Source of the DNA: Mactra quadrangularis
Taxonomy: Eukaryota > Mollusca > Bivalvia > Venerida > Mactridae
Direction of reading: 5' to 3'
DNA: 64,000 bases
Assembly (NCBI GenBank): GCA_025267735.1
Contig: CM046304.1
Coordinates: 24,679,381 to 24,743,380 of the forward strand
The notes under the pieces are model-generated. The model ran no database searches, was not told where the DNA came from, and worked only from the letters and a program-made list of their open reading frames with translations. Each line of letters starts with the position of its first letter. Within the stretch, counting starts at the first letter, position 1. The translations under genes were made by a program, and so were the position numbers. Positions 15,484 to 28,228 of the stretch are shown piece after piece.

Positions 15484-18170
15484 AAAGTTTTATAATATCT
15501 TCATTCATTTGTCTTAAATGTTACAAACTGATCATTTCTTATAATGTCTGTAGAAATATGGTTTACTATAATGGTTGAAAGACTATATTGATACAGTAAT
15601 GTATACATGAAGATAAATTGAATTGTCTGCATGGAAACGCCGTAAGGAAAATCGTTCCAAGTTGTGAATCTGACCTTACATTAGATACAATATTAGATTA
15701 AACTGAGAGGGTAGTTCACACTGCCGTGTCTTGCCAAATGTTTACCGAGTAATTTTGAATATTTCGACCATATTTGGATATTGTGGTATTTATTGTTACT
15801 TTTACTTGGCATCAACATTTCATTGATGCTTATGACTTATTCATGGAATAGAGATCACCTCCCACTAAATATTTTGTATTCTGTAGGTTATTATATATAT
15901 AAGAACCCATTTGTACTTTTCATGTAGGAACTTTTAAGTTGACCCTTTGTTTACTTTTATGTGCCTAAAGGTACTTATTATATTTTGGTCTGTGGCTTAA
16001 AGGTCAAGGTCATTTGATGGCAAAGGTTATTTACAACAGCTCATACTTTGGGCCTGAAATGCTCCAACTTTCAGTGCTCTTTTTTAACAAAAATTTCAAT
16101 ACCACCAGAACTATCTCTTTGCTTTCAATTACTTTTTGATACTCAAGTATGTTAACTAGCTGGGAGTAATAACCAGTATTCATAGTTGTAATGGTCAATA
16201 GGTGAAATTATGGGCTTAGGAGAAATTTTTGGGAATTTCGGGAGGGGTGGTGTTGTATTTTCATTAATTCTCCAGAATGTTGACAATAGGATTTTCAATC
16301 TTGTTAAAGTTATTTATGATACCTTAGTTGAACATAGATGGATTTTCATTGTTTACATTACAGTAGGCTATTTGAATATTTTGTCATCATTTTGTATCTT
16401 AGTACAAATAAATATTTTATCCATATAGATTAGTATACATTTATTTTACATTGTATTGAAGACATTGATAACTCACTGAATTTTCTGATAAAAGCGTTGA
16501 TATGCGTTGGTGGTTCTTTTCGGTGATGGTTTCAAAATAATAATGATTCTTCTAAGGCCGAGTAGCAGGGCACTGCATCCTGCCCATTTTCTATTCCCTG
16601 TCCTTATTTGCCCCTCCACATGCAGAAATAGTTACATAAAATACATCAACCTTCTGATGCGCTGTTCCATTTTTCTACCTACCTGCCCTTATCTGTGTTT
16701 CAGTAAATTTCACCCATTTCATGTGGACATGATACTATCTTGTATTATGCCTGATGTATTTTTGTTGTTGAATTATCTCCCTTGTTGCCCCATATTGAGG
16801 TATTAATAACTTCACTGTCAGGGTTTTTAGAAGTCATGTTGAAATGGTTTCATTTTAAGACTTCTCATGGCTTATACAAGTTGTATCATAGTCGTGTATC
16901 TATGGTAACCAATATGAAATACAATAACGTAAGACTTTTCTAGGCCACAAATAGGGTTTTAAAATATTTTCCCAGGTGTTTGATGATGTAAATTAATGAG
17001 TGTAACGTTGACACATTGATATGGTGAGGATTTATCAAATCTGAGGGACAAAGATTACTAGAGATTACCTGTGCTCTGTCTTTGTTTTAATAATACATTG
17101 CCATAAGGTGGCCAAACAGCATTGTGTTTGTTGAGTACTCACTGGGTTTTTAGTCACAAACTCCACACTATCTTAAATTTATTTCACTTTGACTGGTCTT
17201 TGGTTATATTTGAAATTCAAAAATTGCTTGTCACCTATTATTCTTTCATTAATGTTGCAGGAATTTATTTTACAGCAGTATAATGGACATATTTTTTAAA
17301 TAGTGATATTCTTTGGAATGGAAGTATTTTGAGGACATTTTTATAATGTCACATTGCCCTCAGACCTGTAGCTATGATACAAACGAACATTCCTAGTCTA
17401 AGTAACATGGCTTATTTGAAGTACTTGATTAATTGATATTATGATACTAAGAAGTCATGCATGCAGTGAATGCCCAATCTTACATGATAGCTGTATATAG
17501 ACTAAAGCAAAGCATGGACCCCTCTGAAGCTTTCTGCTATATTCTTGTCTTATACTGAACCATGGGGATGCATGCTGCTATAAGGGCATGTGTCAATTTT
17601 CAATCAAGCCTTGTGTTGGTACAATATTCACAGGGGTATAATTATATAAAAAAAACAGCAGGTGTTAAATTGCAATGAGTTGCACATTTTTTGAAGATTG
17701 ATTTTCTCTTATTAATAATTTTGTCATTCTACTATGTAATTATTTAATAAAATTAAATTAACCCTCAATTGGGTAATACTTGGTTATTATGCTGTCAGGA
17801 GTGACATATTTGTAATATTACATGTAATAAATGAATCTATCTACTCGACTGGTGGTACGTCTTCTAGTTAACGTCATTTGGGTTGTCCCAAAATTATTAA
17901 ATCATCATGAGTGGTTCGATTAAACTTGCATATTTGTAAGACTCGGTAACTATTTGTTATTAGTATTTGATAGTTTGGAGTAAATGAAATTTAATTAAAA
18001 CTTACTTGTTAAAATAATATCTTGTTAGAACTTACCTGAAACGGATTACTTCATTACATGGTTCAGTATAGAGAAACTTAACAATATGACTTATTGATTT
18101 AATGAATGTTAATGATACTGAAAATGAGACAAATATGAAGAAATTACATCATGACAGTTATACTGGCTGA

Positions 18171-18276
18171 CTTGTGACTCCTGGTTGATTAGTCACTCTT
18201 CACTAATTAGTGACTCTCGCAAATTAGTGACTCTGGCAAATTAGTGACTTTTTGCTGATTAGTGACACCTGGCCAA
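18171..18276 (+). repeat. six phased copies of TTAGTGAC (17-18 bp period)
   Basis: The octamer TTAGTGAC starts at 18207, 18224, 18241 and 18259. Close variants CTTGTGAC (18171) and TTAGTCAC (18189) precede it, giving steps of 17-18 bp. The spacer sequences vary (CTCGCAAA, CTGGCAAA, TTTTTGCTGA), so the octamer is the best-kept part. It is either a small eroded tandem repeat or a homotypic cluster of binding sites in the intron about 1.2 kb before the onecut exon. The variant at 18189 contains an AP-1-like TGACTAA on the minus strand. Confidence 0.7.
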
Positions 18277-19460
18277 TTGGAGGACATGAGTTGACCAAGT
18301 TAAGATTAGTTAGATATCAGTAAATGATTAAATTCTTTTTCTTCTTTATTTATTCTGTATTGAAGATTCTCCATGGACTATTGTAGTAATTAGGATTACA
18401 TGTTTTTGGTTTGAAGTATTGAAAAAAACAAAACAGTAAACAAAACAGGAACTTCTTTCATGAGCTTGTTCCAATTTTTCATTTTCAATCTGGATAATAC
18501 ATTGATCTTGTTGGATGTACTTTAAATTTCTTTGAATCTGTTCCAAATGATAGTCTCAGACTTAGTGCCAGACATTTGGTTTCCATAGCGATCACAAATC
18601 TTTCTCTTGTAAAATTTGAGTAAAATATCATTCAAATTTCAAGCGTTTGGTAAAAAACACACACACTTCAGAAGTAACTAGTGACTTGTGAAAATTGAGT
18701 TTGGGCTAGGGGATAATTTGCTAATTATCTTTTAAAAATATGCCAAAATTGGGCTTTGGTTAAAACTCATGATTAAGTACTGGGCAAGATTTTTTACTAT
18801 ACTGACTCATTATGACAATTCATGTGTTGGTAAATTATATTATAAAAATGATTTTATTGAATTCCACAATCATGTCTGTTTACATTATTGGGTGAATGAT
18901 TTTTCCTTATTCAATAATTCAATAATATATTGATGATTTGATAAACATTTTAACGACTATCTGATGCAATTTGTATTGACGAGACATTGATTAACACATC
19001 TATGGTATGCCATTCACTTGTGTTACGATGAATTGAAAGCTTTAACAATGATTTCTCTTACTAGTGGCTCGTCTCTTTGTACTGTGGATCTTTACAATGT
19101 ATTTTTACAAACTTTTGACATTTGTATAAAAGTGCATTGTACTCGAAAGAATCACAGGTCATGAAATTTTATGTTTTTTGTACTTTCAAAAAAAAAAAAA
19201 TTTTGACCGACTGTAATACTATCATATTCTTTTAACAGAAGGGTTAGTTTCATCTTGTGACAGTTTATGAACTTTCTATGATATTTAAAAAAAACTGTAC
19301 TCTTAAAGTCTCTGACAGTTTTCTTTCATTTCAGTTTGTCATTAGTCAAGTTTTATACTGAGGTATAGAGACTATAAATCTTTTAGGCTAGACACCTATA
19401 AATTTTACTTTGATATTTGTAGATATTTTTTCTGAAACTTCTGGTTCATTATGTATAAAG

Positions 19461-19484
19461 TTTGTTTTATTTTTTTTATTTCAG
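19461..19484 (+). other. polypyrimidine tract and 3' splice acceptor of onecut exon
   Basis: A T-rich tract runs directly into TTTCAG ending at 19484. Cutting after this AG leaves CA-GTG-AAA-AGA-AAA at the start of the exon. With one base from the upstream exon (G expected) this reads A-V-K-R-K-E, matching the A-C-K-R-K-E junction of vertebrate ONECUT proteins at the same phase 1. A second AG at 19487 would also be usable, but would place a different residue before V/K and fits the family less well. Confidence 0.75.
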
Positions 19485-19774
19485 CAGTGAAAAGAAAAGA
19501 GTCGGAAATGACTACCCCTCAGGAAAACCGCGGGCCAAAAAAGCCAAGACTTGTATTTACTGACATTCAGCGACGAACCCTACATGCAATATTCAAGGAG
19601 ACAAAAAGACCGTCAAAGGAAATGCAAGCAACTATAGCCCAGCAGCTTGGTCTTGAAGTTACCACTGTTGCGAACTTTTTTATGAATGCACGGCGGAGAT
19701 CTGTTGATAAGTGGCGGGATGACAACGGGAATGATAATCGTGAAAGTGCGCCAACTGGCATGCCCAAAAGTTGA
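19485..19774 (+). CDS. onecut: ONECUT-class homeodomain transcription factor, last coding exon
   Basis: This partial CDS encodes the C-terminal ~96 residues of a ONECUT (HNF6/OC) factor, a nuclear DNA-binding regulator of neuronal and endodermal genes in animals. The exon starts in phase 1 after the acceptor at 19484 and reads VKRKESE, a basic linker, then the homeodomain at about 19535-19714 (begins PKKPRLVFTD) and the stop TGA at 19772-19774. The recognition helix reads NFFMNARRR. Phe at homeodomain position 48 and Met at position 50, with invariant Asn51 and Arg53, are the ONECUT signature. The tail after the homeodomain is short and polar (about 19 residues) and lacks the Ser/Thr-rich stretch of vertebrate proteins. 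The in-frame ATG at 19451 lies in the intronic pyrimidine tract and is not a real start. The CUT domain must be encoded upstream, outside the window. No frameshift or missing key residue is seen. Confidence 0.95.
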
Positions 19775-20019
19775 AATCATGTCATATTACCATAAACTAA
19801 CGATTACGTGTTTGCTTTAACACGTAAAACTTACGACAGGAATTCATGTGGCACCGTGTGTGTGTTCGTGGAATTATAAACAAACTAGATAACTTGGTAG
19901 CGCGTGGCAAGCAGCAGGTCCCATAAAGATTCCGCTTGAAACAAAAACTTAGATGAAAAAACATTAGAATGTTGCAGGGATATCAGGGTCATGAGTGTTC
20001 AGAAAGTGTTCGTGGCATA

Positions 20020-20085
20020 AATAAATGTGTAATTATACCATAATATACACTATATATGTTTTTAATGTGTGTGCATAAAAATAAA
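20020..20085 (+). terminator. proximal polyadenylation signals (AATAAA x2)
   Basis: AATAAA occurs at 20020-20025 and at 20080-20085, about 250-310 bases after the onecut stop. The second is followed within 20 bases by a GATTGGGAATTTTTTTT stretch that could serve as a G/U-rich downstream element. These would give a short mRNA isoform. In such AT-rich DNA AATAAA is frequent by chance. Confidence 0.4.
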
Positions 20086-20462
20086 AGATTGGGAATTTTT
20101 TTTCAAAGTAGTTGAGTGTAGTAGACGACTTTAACATTGTGTATAGGTAACTGATACTGTTTTGTATAATGATCTATGAATTGAATATTTTCGTTCATTT
20201 TTAATGAACGCCATTCTTTACATGTTTTGAAAAAAATGTGTGTTTTTTTCATTGTATACAAAAAATGTTGTGGATATGTTAAATGGTACCTGTAACCAAC
20301 TTTGTTTTTTATTATTTTTCTGTTCTTTTTTATCGTAGAAGGCAGTAAAAAACGAGGTCTCACTCCTCGCCCCATTATGTCCAGTTTGTTTGAAAAATAT
20401 AAGACATGAATTTTTTTGTATAAAGTTAAGGTATTATAATAATGTGTATTTATTTTGATTTG

Positions 20463-22012
20463 TGTATATATGGCCAACTATTTATATTTAAAGAAAACTG
20501 AATCACATTCCTTTGTTTTTGATTACGTTAACTTGTATTTAAATTTTATTTTAATGGCAACAAAGATCTTCTTTTTTTCTTTTTTTTTTAAAGAATCATA
20601 CACAGTATGTGTATCGGGGAACGATTCTACGTCACAGCTCAATCGGTAGCAAAGTAGTCAAGCTATTTATTTCTCAAAGATTTTTTTTGTTGGTTTTCGT
20701 GTTTATTTATTTTCTATGTCTCTCAAGTCGTAGCTTTTAAGCGTGATTTTTATTATGATACATAAAAAATTGGCAATGTCTCTCTTATATGTCCGTCTGT
20801 CTGTCTGTCTGTTTTGTATGTATGTTTTAAACACAAAATGACCGTATGAACAACATACAAAAATGTGCTCTTATTTGGTGTAGTGAAAGTCTTTATTTTG
20901 ATCCATAATATTTAATTGACCCTTTGTGCTTACATTTGTATATATATAAATATTATATTATGTACAATATATTTATGATTCTAATAAGATGAAATCTTGT
21001 ATTAAAAATGAAGAACATGACAAATTTTGTGCTAGATCTGCATTCACACAACCTCTCAAATTTTCTCTACTTGGTATAATGTAAAATGAACTGTTCTCAT
21101 GAAATTATGTAATTTGTGCTAGACCTTTCTCTTCATCCTCTTCAAAATTACTAAAAGACACAATATTACTCCATGATTAGACCCAATATGCAGGTGCTTA
21201 TGTTATAAGTGTTGATGGTAGTCCCATTGGGCTTTTAATGCTTTAAAAAAGACATAATATTTATGCATTATTGGGCCTTGAGAAAACAATTATATGTCAA
21301 TATTTATGCATTAAATGATAATAAAAATATCATCCAATTTTGTTATTACCTCAGTGGCTGTTTCTTTTATTTTAAGATTGAAACAGCTTGATTGACCTTC
21401 AGGTTGATTAATATATTTGAAATGTCATAATACGTTGGCCATAATGGACCAAACTATTTATTGAAAATCCTTGCCTTCAACTATCCATTTACATACAAGT
21501 TTCTATGAATACTGTTTACTGGTATATTCTCATCCTATACATGAAATCCTTTTGTATATATAAAACTATGTATTAGTAAGATCTGATATCCTCCCTGGTA
21601 AAATCTCCTACTATTATTAAAAAAATCCAACTTTTTTATTTAAGTATTATTTTTTTCTGTTTTAATTATTTTTTTAATTTGTACATGTAACAAATTGATG
21701 TTCATTTTTTACAATGATCGGAAACAATGTTAACATTACGTTTTATATTAAATTGTGTTTTTGTTAGCATATATCTCTGCCTCATCTATTTATTTTTCAT
21801 TCGAGGAAATAAAATATCTATATATGAGATATTTCCATTCTATATTTAAAACAAGCATTCCATGACAAGAAATATTATTCTGTAGAATCATTCCATATTT
21901 AAATAAACTGTGTTTACGTACAGTTCTCTACGTAAATTTAAATTATGATTATTCAAATTGCATTACTGTTGATCGTTAAAACATGAATTCTGGGTATTTT
22001 GTTGTGTATATA
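20463..22012 (+). promoter_or_regulatory. cluster of UGUAUAUA (Pumilio-type) motifs
   Basis: TGTATATA occurs on the sense strand at 20463-20470, 20937-20944, 21553-21560 and 22005-22012, with another at 27013-27020. The RNA form UGUAUAUA fits the Pumilio/PUF response element UGUANAUA. Four copies in 1.55 kb just after the stop codon suggest post-transcriptional control if this region is 3'UTR. TA-rich background raises the chance rate, so this is suggestive only. Confidence 0.35.
20791..20812 (+). repeat. GTCT microsatellite
   Basis: A short (GTCT)n tract of about five units, beginning with the variant GTCC. It has no other feature. Confidence 0.85.
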
Positions 22013-22856
22013 AATTGCTCGTCATATGCATCGTCGTTTTCATATCAGCATCATTTATTAAAGTTGTTGTTGCAATCGTCATAGTCACGTCGGCCTCATC
22101 ATCATTACCACCTGTCATCTGACCACTTATATATCCTGTCTCATTGTCACAGTAATTTATGCATTTAATATTGTTGCTTTCATCACAAACTTCTTAGTTT
22201 CACTCATTCAGTTTGTTAACACTATTGAAACTTCACCACACTAAAACCTTGTAAGCTATATGATATAGATTTTTAACTGTTCCTTTAATATTACTATTTC
22301 AAAAGTGACTAAAACCTGCTGGCATAAATTTAGTGATGTCTATTTCTAATTATTTGATTGAAATCTGGATCCTGGTATATAAAGTCCTTATCCAATATGA
22401 ATAATTTTTCATTGGGGTAGTGTAAAATTTTGCTTTTTTTTGAAAATTGAGCAATACTATTTGTGCAATAGCAGAACTCGTGCCTCTTATCAGTTATGAT
22501 TATAAGTATAACCTGGTATCAAATCAATAATTAAAAAAAAAAACAGACAAAATATCAATCTTATGGTCGTAGATCTTCGATATTACACTTTCATCCAGTA
22601 AAGTGACTGAGGGTTCATATGTCCACATACAACAAAATTCATGCAATATTCAAATTTTCTGTAATTTACTGAAGGATTGATCTTGAATTTCTTATACCCA
22701 TAGAATCATGTTCCTTAATTGGTCAGATTCTGTTATAAGGGAAATACTAGGTACTGGGTAGTGTATAAAGTTGTATCTGATGATTTTTGAAATTCATGTG
22801 ACATAAACCATCAGTTATATCTTTATACACTTCAAAGACTGTTAATAATTTACTAT

Positions 22857-23236
22857 CAGGGCCAAAACACCACTTTTAGGGAAGGGGCCTCAGCCCTTTT
22901 TGGGGGGAAAATAGCACAGTTTTCACTTTATTGGGGAAAATGGACCCACTTCTTTGCCAGTAAAATAGGAATAGATGTATTAAATCATAGGTGTTACAAA
23001 ATCAATTAGATATTAAATTATGTAAATTATGTGGCAAAAGAAACAACATTGACTGTGTTGTTAAGAAATCTTAATATATTCCCTTTCTATATCACAAATT
23101 ATGGTAAAATTCCATAGGATTTTTTTATGGGATTTTATGGGGAGTTTTGGAGGATCAAACGGGGGAAAAAAGTGTTTGTTTTGTTTGGGGAAACATACTG
23201 TATTCGGCTTCTGCATAGAAGAGTGTTTTGGCCCTG
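22857..23236 (+). mobile_element. non-autonomous DNA transposon (MITE) with hAT-like ends
   Basis: Perfect 14-bp terminal inverted repeats are visible: CAGGGCCAAAACAC at 22857-22870 and GTGTTTTGGCCCTG at 23223-23236. The CAGGG...CCCTG termini are typical of hAT-superfamily elements. Flanks share ACTAT but no clean 8-bp target duplication can be read. The interior (about 350 bp) has no transposase frame and contains several GGGGAAAA tracts. It sits inside the putative onecut 3'UTR. Confidence 0.7.
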
Positions 23237-26200
23237 ACTATAGTTGTGTTGTTAAACATATTAACCCCCCCTTTTTATTCTAGTGTTGTGCTTAATCATT
23301 TTATACTTTATTAATTATAATTAGTTTTTAATAATTTATCACTGAAAATGCATATCAAGTTTCGACACATTACCAATATGTTATGTTTTATTTTATCATT
23401 TAGTGTTATTCTTTTGAATCTCAGACTGCTATCAAAACACCCATTCCTTGACATTTCTGCATTATTATTATTCAAAAACTTAGAAAAGGGATATCAATAT
23501 TTATGTCCACTTTTGCATAATGTATTCTCTTTCTAAACTGCTTATTGTTGATGCAATATTTGTTAAAAATAGCTAAGTTAATGCAGGGTGTAATTTCTTG
23601 ATTTTCATACTTTCTGAAACTAATGATTTTGATCTGCTCTACAATTTTTGTGCAACTTTTATATCTATCTGCAATAGTATTGTTTTACCTAGTTATATAA
23701 TAACTTTCTGTATGTTGAAAGTATACATTTTCTTTGCATAATATGTATCAACTCTGTCTATCTACCTACTTCAGAGTTTGAAATGCAATTTCATGGTGAA
23801 TATTTTTCCAGAAATCCAATACAATTCTTATCCATAATATTTTGAACATTATGATCAATATTTGATCTGTGAACCGAGTTTAGAATAAAATATTTTCAAG
23901 AAATTCTGATAGGTTTTGTGTATAGATTTTTGGTCTCTACAAAGCATCACTATATGATCGCTTTGATGCACCTTTATATTATACATTGACATTCTTCACT
24001 GAGTGACCTTGAAGCTAATTAGCAAAGCGTCCTAGTAGTTTGTTATTTAAGTATTTAGAAGTACATTCTAACTTATCAAGTGTACATCTTTTTTGTCGAT
24101 ATATGACCTTATTTGGAAATTTGTCTCAAAAATGGCATTGATGTATGCATGTGGGTGTCAACAATTAATAATTATATGTACAGGTTGATTTATCATCAAG
24201 TATCTTTTGTGTTGGATTATTTCTTAGCAAAATAACCCCCAAATAGTATAATACCCAAATAGTATAATACTAAAAGAGACTAAATCTAAGGGCTAGGTTT
24301 TTATTCAGAAGTTTATGCATTTTTTTGAAGGCATTCAAAATTTCTTCAATTTACCTGGTAAAATAGTTAAGAGAAAACTTAATTCATTTTGCTGAAAGTT
24401 GTGAATGTCTTTACTGTGACCATGTATTTAATTCTATGTTAAAACACGTTGGCTTGTATTAGTCACTCCCAAGGCACTGACATATGTGCTTATTTTGTTG
24501 AATTACAATATGTATTAAAATTTTGAAAAAAAAAATTTTTTTCATAATTTATTGAACAATGTATTAAATATTTTTTCTGTCTAGATCTGAGTCAATTTAT
24601 CCGCCCTAATTCTTTACATGTTTATTTTTGTTTGTTTTTTTTTTGCTTTTTTTGTTTACTATGATGTTTGTTATTATTTAAACTTTTTTTATTTAAGGTA
24701 TTATGTGACTTTGATTTTCTGTACCAGAATTATGTGTGTATGTGTTAAATCATAACTGTCAGTTAAAATTATGTAAATTAAATATTTGTCGTAAGTTTTT
24801 CAATATCATGATTATTCAGGAAAATTAGATTGGCCTATTCTGACTTATGAACAAATTTTAATGTGTAATGAAAATCTTTTTTTGTAATAATTTGAAAATT
24901 TTAAAGTAGATCAGTTTGTATTATAGAGCTTTTTAGCAAACTTTGATTTGTTTTGTAATTTGAACATGATTGAAGATGATTAACTTATGTCAAAGTTGTA
25001 GTTTAGGGGTCAGGCTTTAGATTAAGGGCCACTATGGTTCCTTTTTTTGGCCCTTATGACTTGTGAATATGTGTTTTTTTATTGTTGATAAATATACATA
25101 GGAAGGAATTTTGTTCTGATTTTTGATGTTTCTTTGATTAATGATATAAATATTTTTTGCTATGATTTATGTTCTTGGTTGTGTACACAAGTGTGGAGAC
25201 AAAATGTAAACATGTATATTATTTTTTGGTCTCAATAATTTATTAATATATTTATTTTACATTTATTATTGCATTGTTTTATTTATTTGAATCTTTTGAC
25301 CTGGCAAAGAGCTAGTAACAATTTTGTTACATTGAACACTATTACACATGTTCTCAAAAACTATCATTGTCATTGTCGTTGCCCTTAATAGTCGCCATGG
25401 AAACCTTCATTTTATCATTTATATATTTACATTGCAAATATTGACCTTTAAAAAGTTGTGATCAAATCGTCATTAAAGAACATTTACACCTGTTGCTTTT
25501 CTGAAGAAACTTTCCTACAATGGTCATTTTTTACAGATCTCCAGAAAAGTAAGATTTTATCATTCAGAAGTACTTGAACTTTGTAAGAAATGATGATCAA
25601 ATTATTTTGTTTGTTTTTAATCTCCACTGACCATTTTCTATGTACAGTATATAAAGTGGAATAAATTTCATCCTCATGACCTCATTTTTTAACCTTGACA
25701 TTACCGAAATAAACTAAGGTGATTTGTGTTCTCAGATTAAAGGGGCCTTTAAGGTCTCAGACTTTTAAGGGCCATTAAGGTGTTAGGGACCAATACTTTG
25801 ACATTCTTAGACATTTTTAAAATGAAAGAACATGTGATTTTCCATAGTTACCCTATTTCCATTGCCGTGTGAACCTAGTCATCTATTTGCACTGTGAAGA
25901 AATTCCAGTGTCGAAATGGGCTCAGCAAAGTGATACAAGAATTGTCTTCAGAAATAATTTTTTATTAACAAGTCTTGAAATTACCTATTGTTATTACTTA
26001 TAATGATTTATACTTAAACTGATTTGAAAGTTTGAACTAAGGAATAAAATTGTTTTGTAATGTATTCAGTTGAAATTCTGTGCCTTTGATAGTATCTATC
26101 TATCGATCTATATTTAAAGGAGCTCCTTTTGCTATGGCCATTATACAAAGAAAATTTTGATGAAGGACAATTCTTGTTATCATTTTCATTATTAATTCAA

Positions 26201-28222
26201 GACTGTCCAATTTTAGTGCAATATTTTATTTATATGTGTGTATGATTATTTTGTATGGATATTTTTTTTTTTTTTTTGACTCATTATTGGAGTCAAATTA
26301 GTTGATGATTATGTCAAGTACGTGTGCACTTAAGACTATTGTGAAGTCAGATTTTTTTGTTCAAATTGTTGGAAACAAGTTTCTTGACCTTTGCATCCCA
26401 AATTTTTTGGGAAAGATGGCAAAATTTTGTGGAAATATTGCTTTGACAGAAATTGTTTTCGCAATTTATTTTAAGGGGATAATAGGCATCTTATTATCAT
26501 GTCCATTTGGTTGCCTAGCGACGCATGATCGGGAATATTTTGTATTTTGTTGTGGGATGTCTTTGTTTTTTGTATCGTAAATTATTTTCCATGTATTTTT
26601 GTGAGTAGTGTGCTGCTAACTAAAAATTAACACTTTCCTTTTTTATTTTCATTAACACAATGACTAGGGTGAAATGTATTTTTTTGCAATATTGTTTGTT
26701 ATTTTGACCTGTAGATAACACACCTCTATCCTCTCTTACAGCAGTTAAATCAGCGGGACATACCCAAATCTGCTGTATAATTCATCACATTTCATATGAC
26801 AAAAAACAATATCCAATGTAAAATTAAGGGTAAGCTTTTGTATCATATGTTCGTACATAGTGTGTGAACAATAATGATTTGGACAATTTTAATGGGGAAC
26901 AATTTTTATATTGTCCCTTGTATTTATATATTTTCCCAAACTTTTGGGTTTCTATGTGACTTTAATGTACTAATAGCTGCAGGAAAATGTTTATTGCATT
27001 TGTTTATAAAGATGTATATATATACTTATTTATTGTTGTGTTTCATTTGTATTCACTACATTTGATTGGTTATTTCAATAAATTCAATGTTCAGATAATT
27101 AGACTTGTTGTTGAATCTCGGTGTTTTAAAGATTTTGATCTAAATTTTCCGGTTTCAATTATTATTCTAATGAATTTGTTAAATCCAAATTTTAGCAGAG
27201 ACATACCTTATTGAATTATGTATAAAAAATAGTTGAATAAACAAGAAAAATGCAACGTACCTATTAATAAATTTTCAGTCTGTATTTTCAAATCCTGATC
27301 CTCTGCACCATTTTGTTAGTATGTCATATACTAAAAAAGGCAATGTTACATCATCTCCCATTTAACATAACCTTTGTGTGAGTACATATGAAATACAACA
27401 ATAATGTTTATATACATAATATGAAAGTGTTTGTATGTTTTTTATATGTTAATGATGAATTTTTTATATATAACATTACCATGTTGATTATGGTAGAACT
27501 ATTAACTTTTGTTAATGACTATTTTATGGACAAAGATGGTCGAACATTCATTCCATTCATAAATGATGAATAAAACATGGGTTTTTCATACTTTATAAAA
27601 CAATGATGTCATTCCATGTGTTACATTGTATTTTACATGGTATTTTTTATGTATTCATTCCATGTAAAATAAATAAATAAACCTTGTTATTTATTGTGGT
27701 AGAAAAATACATGTAGATAATATGCAAAGTATCTCTTTATTTTGTAAGTTAGAATTAATTTACCTTTTCTGGAAAAAAAATTTTGGTGTCGAAATTTTTT
27801 TTTGCATATGTAATAATTATCGTATTGAATTTACAACCAGTTTTAAGTTTGATATCATTTCAGTAACATTAAATGTTCAGTTTCACTTTTTTTTATTGAA
27901 GGAAGATAATAGTTATGATTGGATTATGTAATATCACATATTTTTATTTTTTGTTCAGAAATCATTATCACACAAATTGTATTGTTTATCGTCAAATCTT
28001 TCATTTATAATATTGATCTTAGTTTACATGTATGTGTACAATAAAATATCTTGATATGAAAATATGCTTTCTTTATACTTTGACCCCTTTTGTCCCCAGC
28101 CCCACCCTGCTGTAGATGATATGACCGCAAGCCATAGACTCTTGCAATACATTTCCCAATTAAAAGTGTTTATACACCTCATAAAATCTGAAAACATAAC
28201 TCTTGCTGAAGTATATGGTTTC

Positions 28223-28228
28223 AATAAA
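28223..28228 (+). terminator. candidate distal polyadenylation signal
   Basis: AATAAA followed 20-30 bases later by TATATGTTTTTTTT, a reasonable U-rich downstream element. It lies where the + strand T-richness ends and repeat-rich, more balanced sequence begins. If used, the onecut 3'UTR would be about 8.45 kb. Confidence 0.3.

Larger units (their letters stand above)
1..19484 (+). other. 3' part of long onecut intron (no exon seen)
   Basis: Inferred intron running up to the splice acceptor of the onecut homeodomain exon. ONECUT genes in animals typically have one exon with the CUT domain and a separate exon with the homeodomain, often separated by a very long intron. No CUT-domain peptide is visible in any open frame here, so the upstream exon should lie before position 1. 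The DNA is visibly T-rich on the + strand. Open frames are short (60-110 codons), of low complexity and rich in F, L, I and Y, and none resembles a known protein. It contains a C13 run at 9407-9419, a degenerate tRNA-like patch near 15.45 kb, a six-copy short repeat at 18.2 kb and scattered possible regulatory motifs. The intron call is an inference from the downstream exon. Confidence 0.7.

Noticed and set aside
19451..19484. ATG at 19451 as start of the homeobox protein
   Set aside because: These codons read through a polypyrimidine tract ending in CAG. ONECUT proteins need the upstream CUT-domain exon, and the reading after 19484 matches the family junction.
19567..19767. 66-codon minus-strand frame
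   Set aside because: It is fully antisense to the onecut homeodomain exon and has no recognisable feature.
20103..20477. 124-codon minus-strand frame
   Set aside because: Low-complexity K/Y/I/T-rich translation antisense to the U-rich onecut downstream region, typical of chance frames in T-rich DNA.
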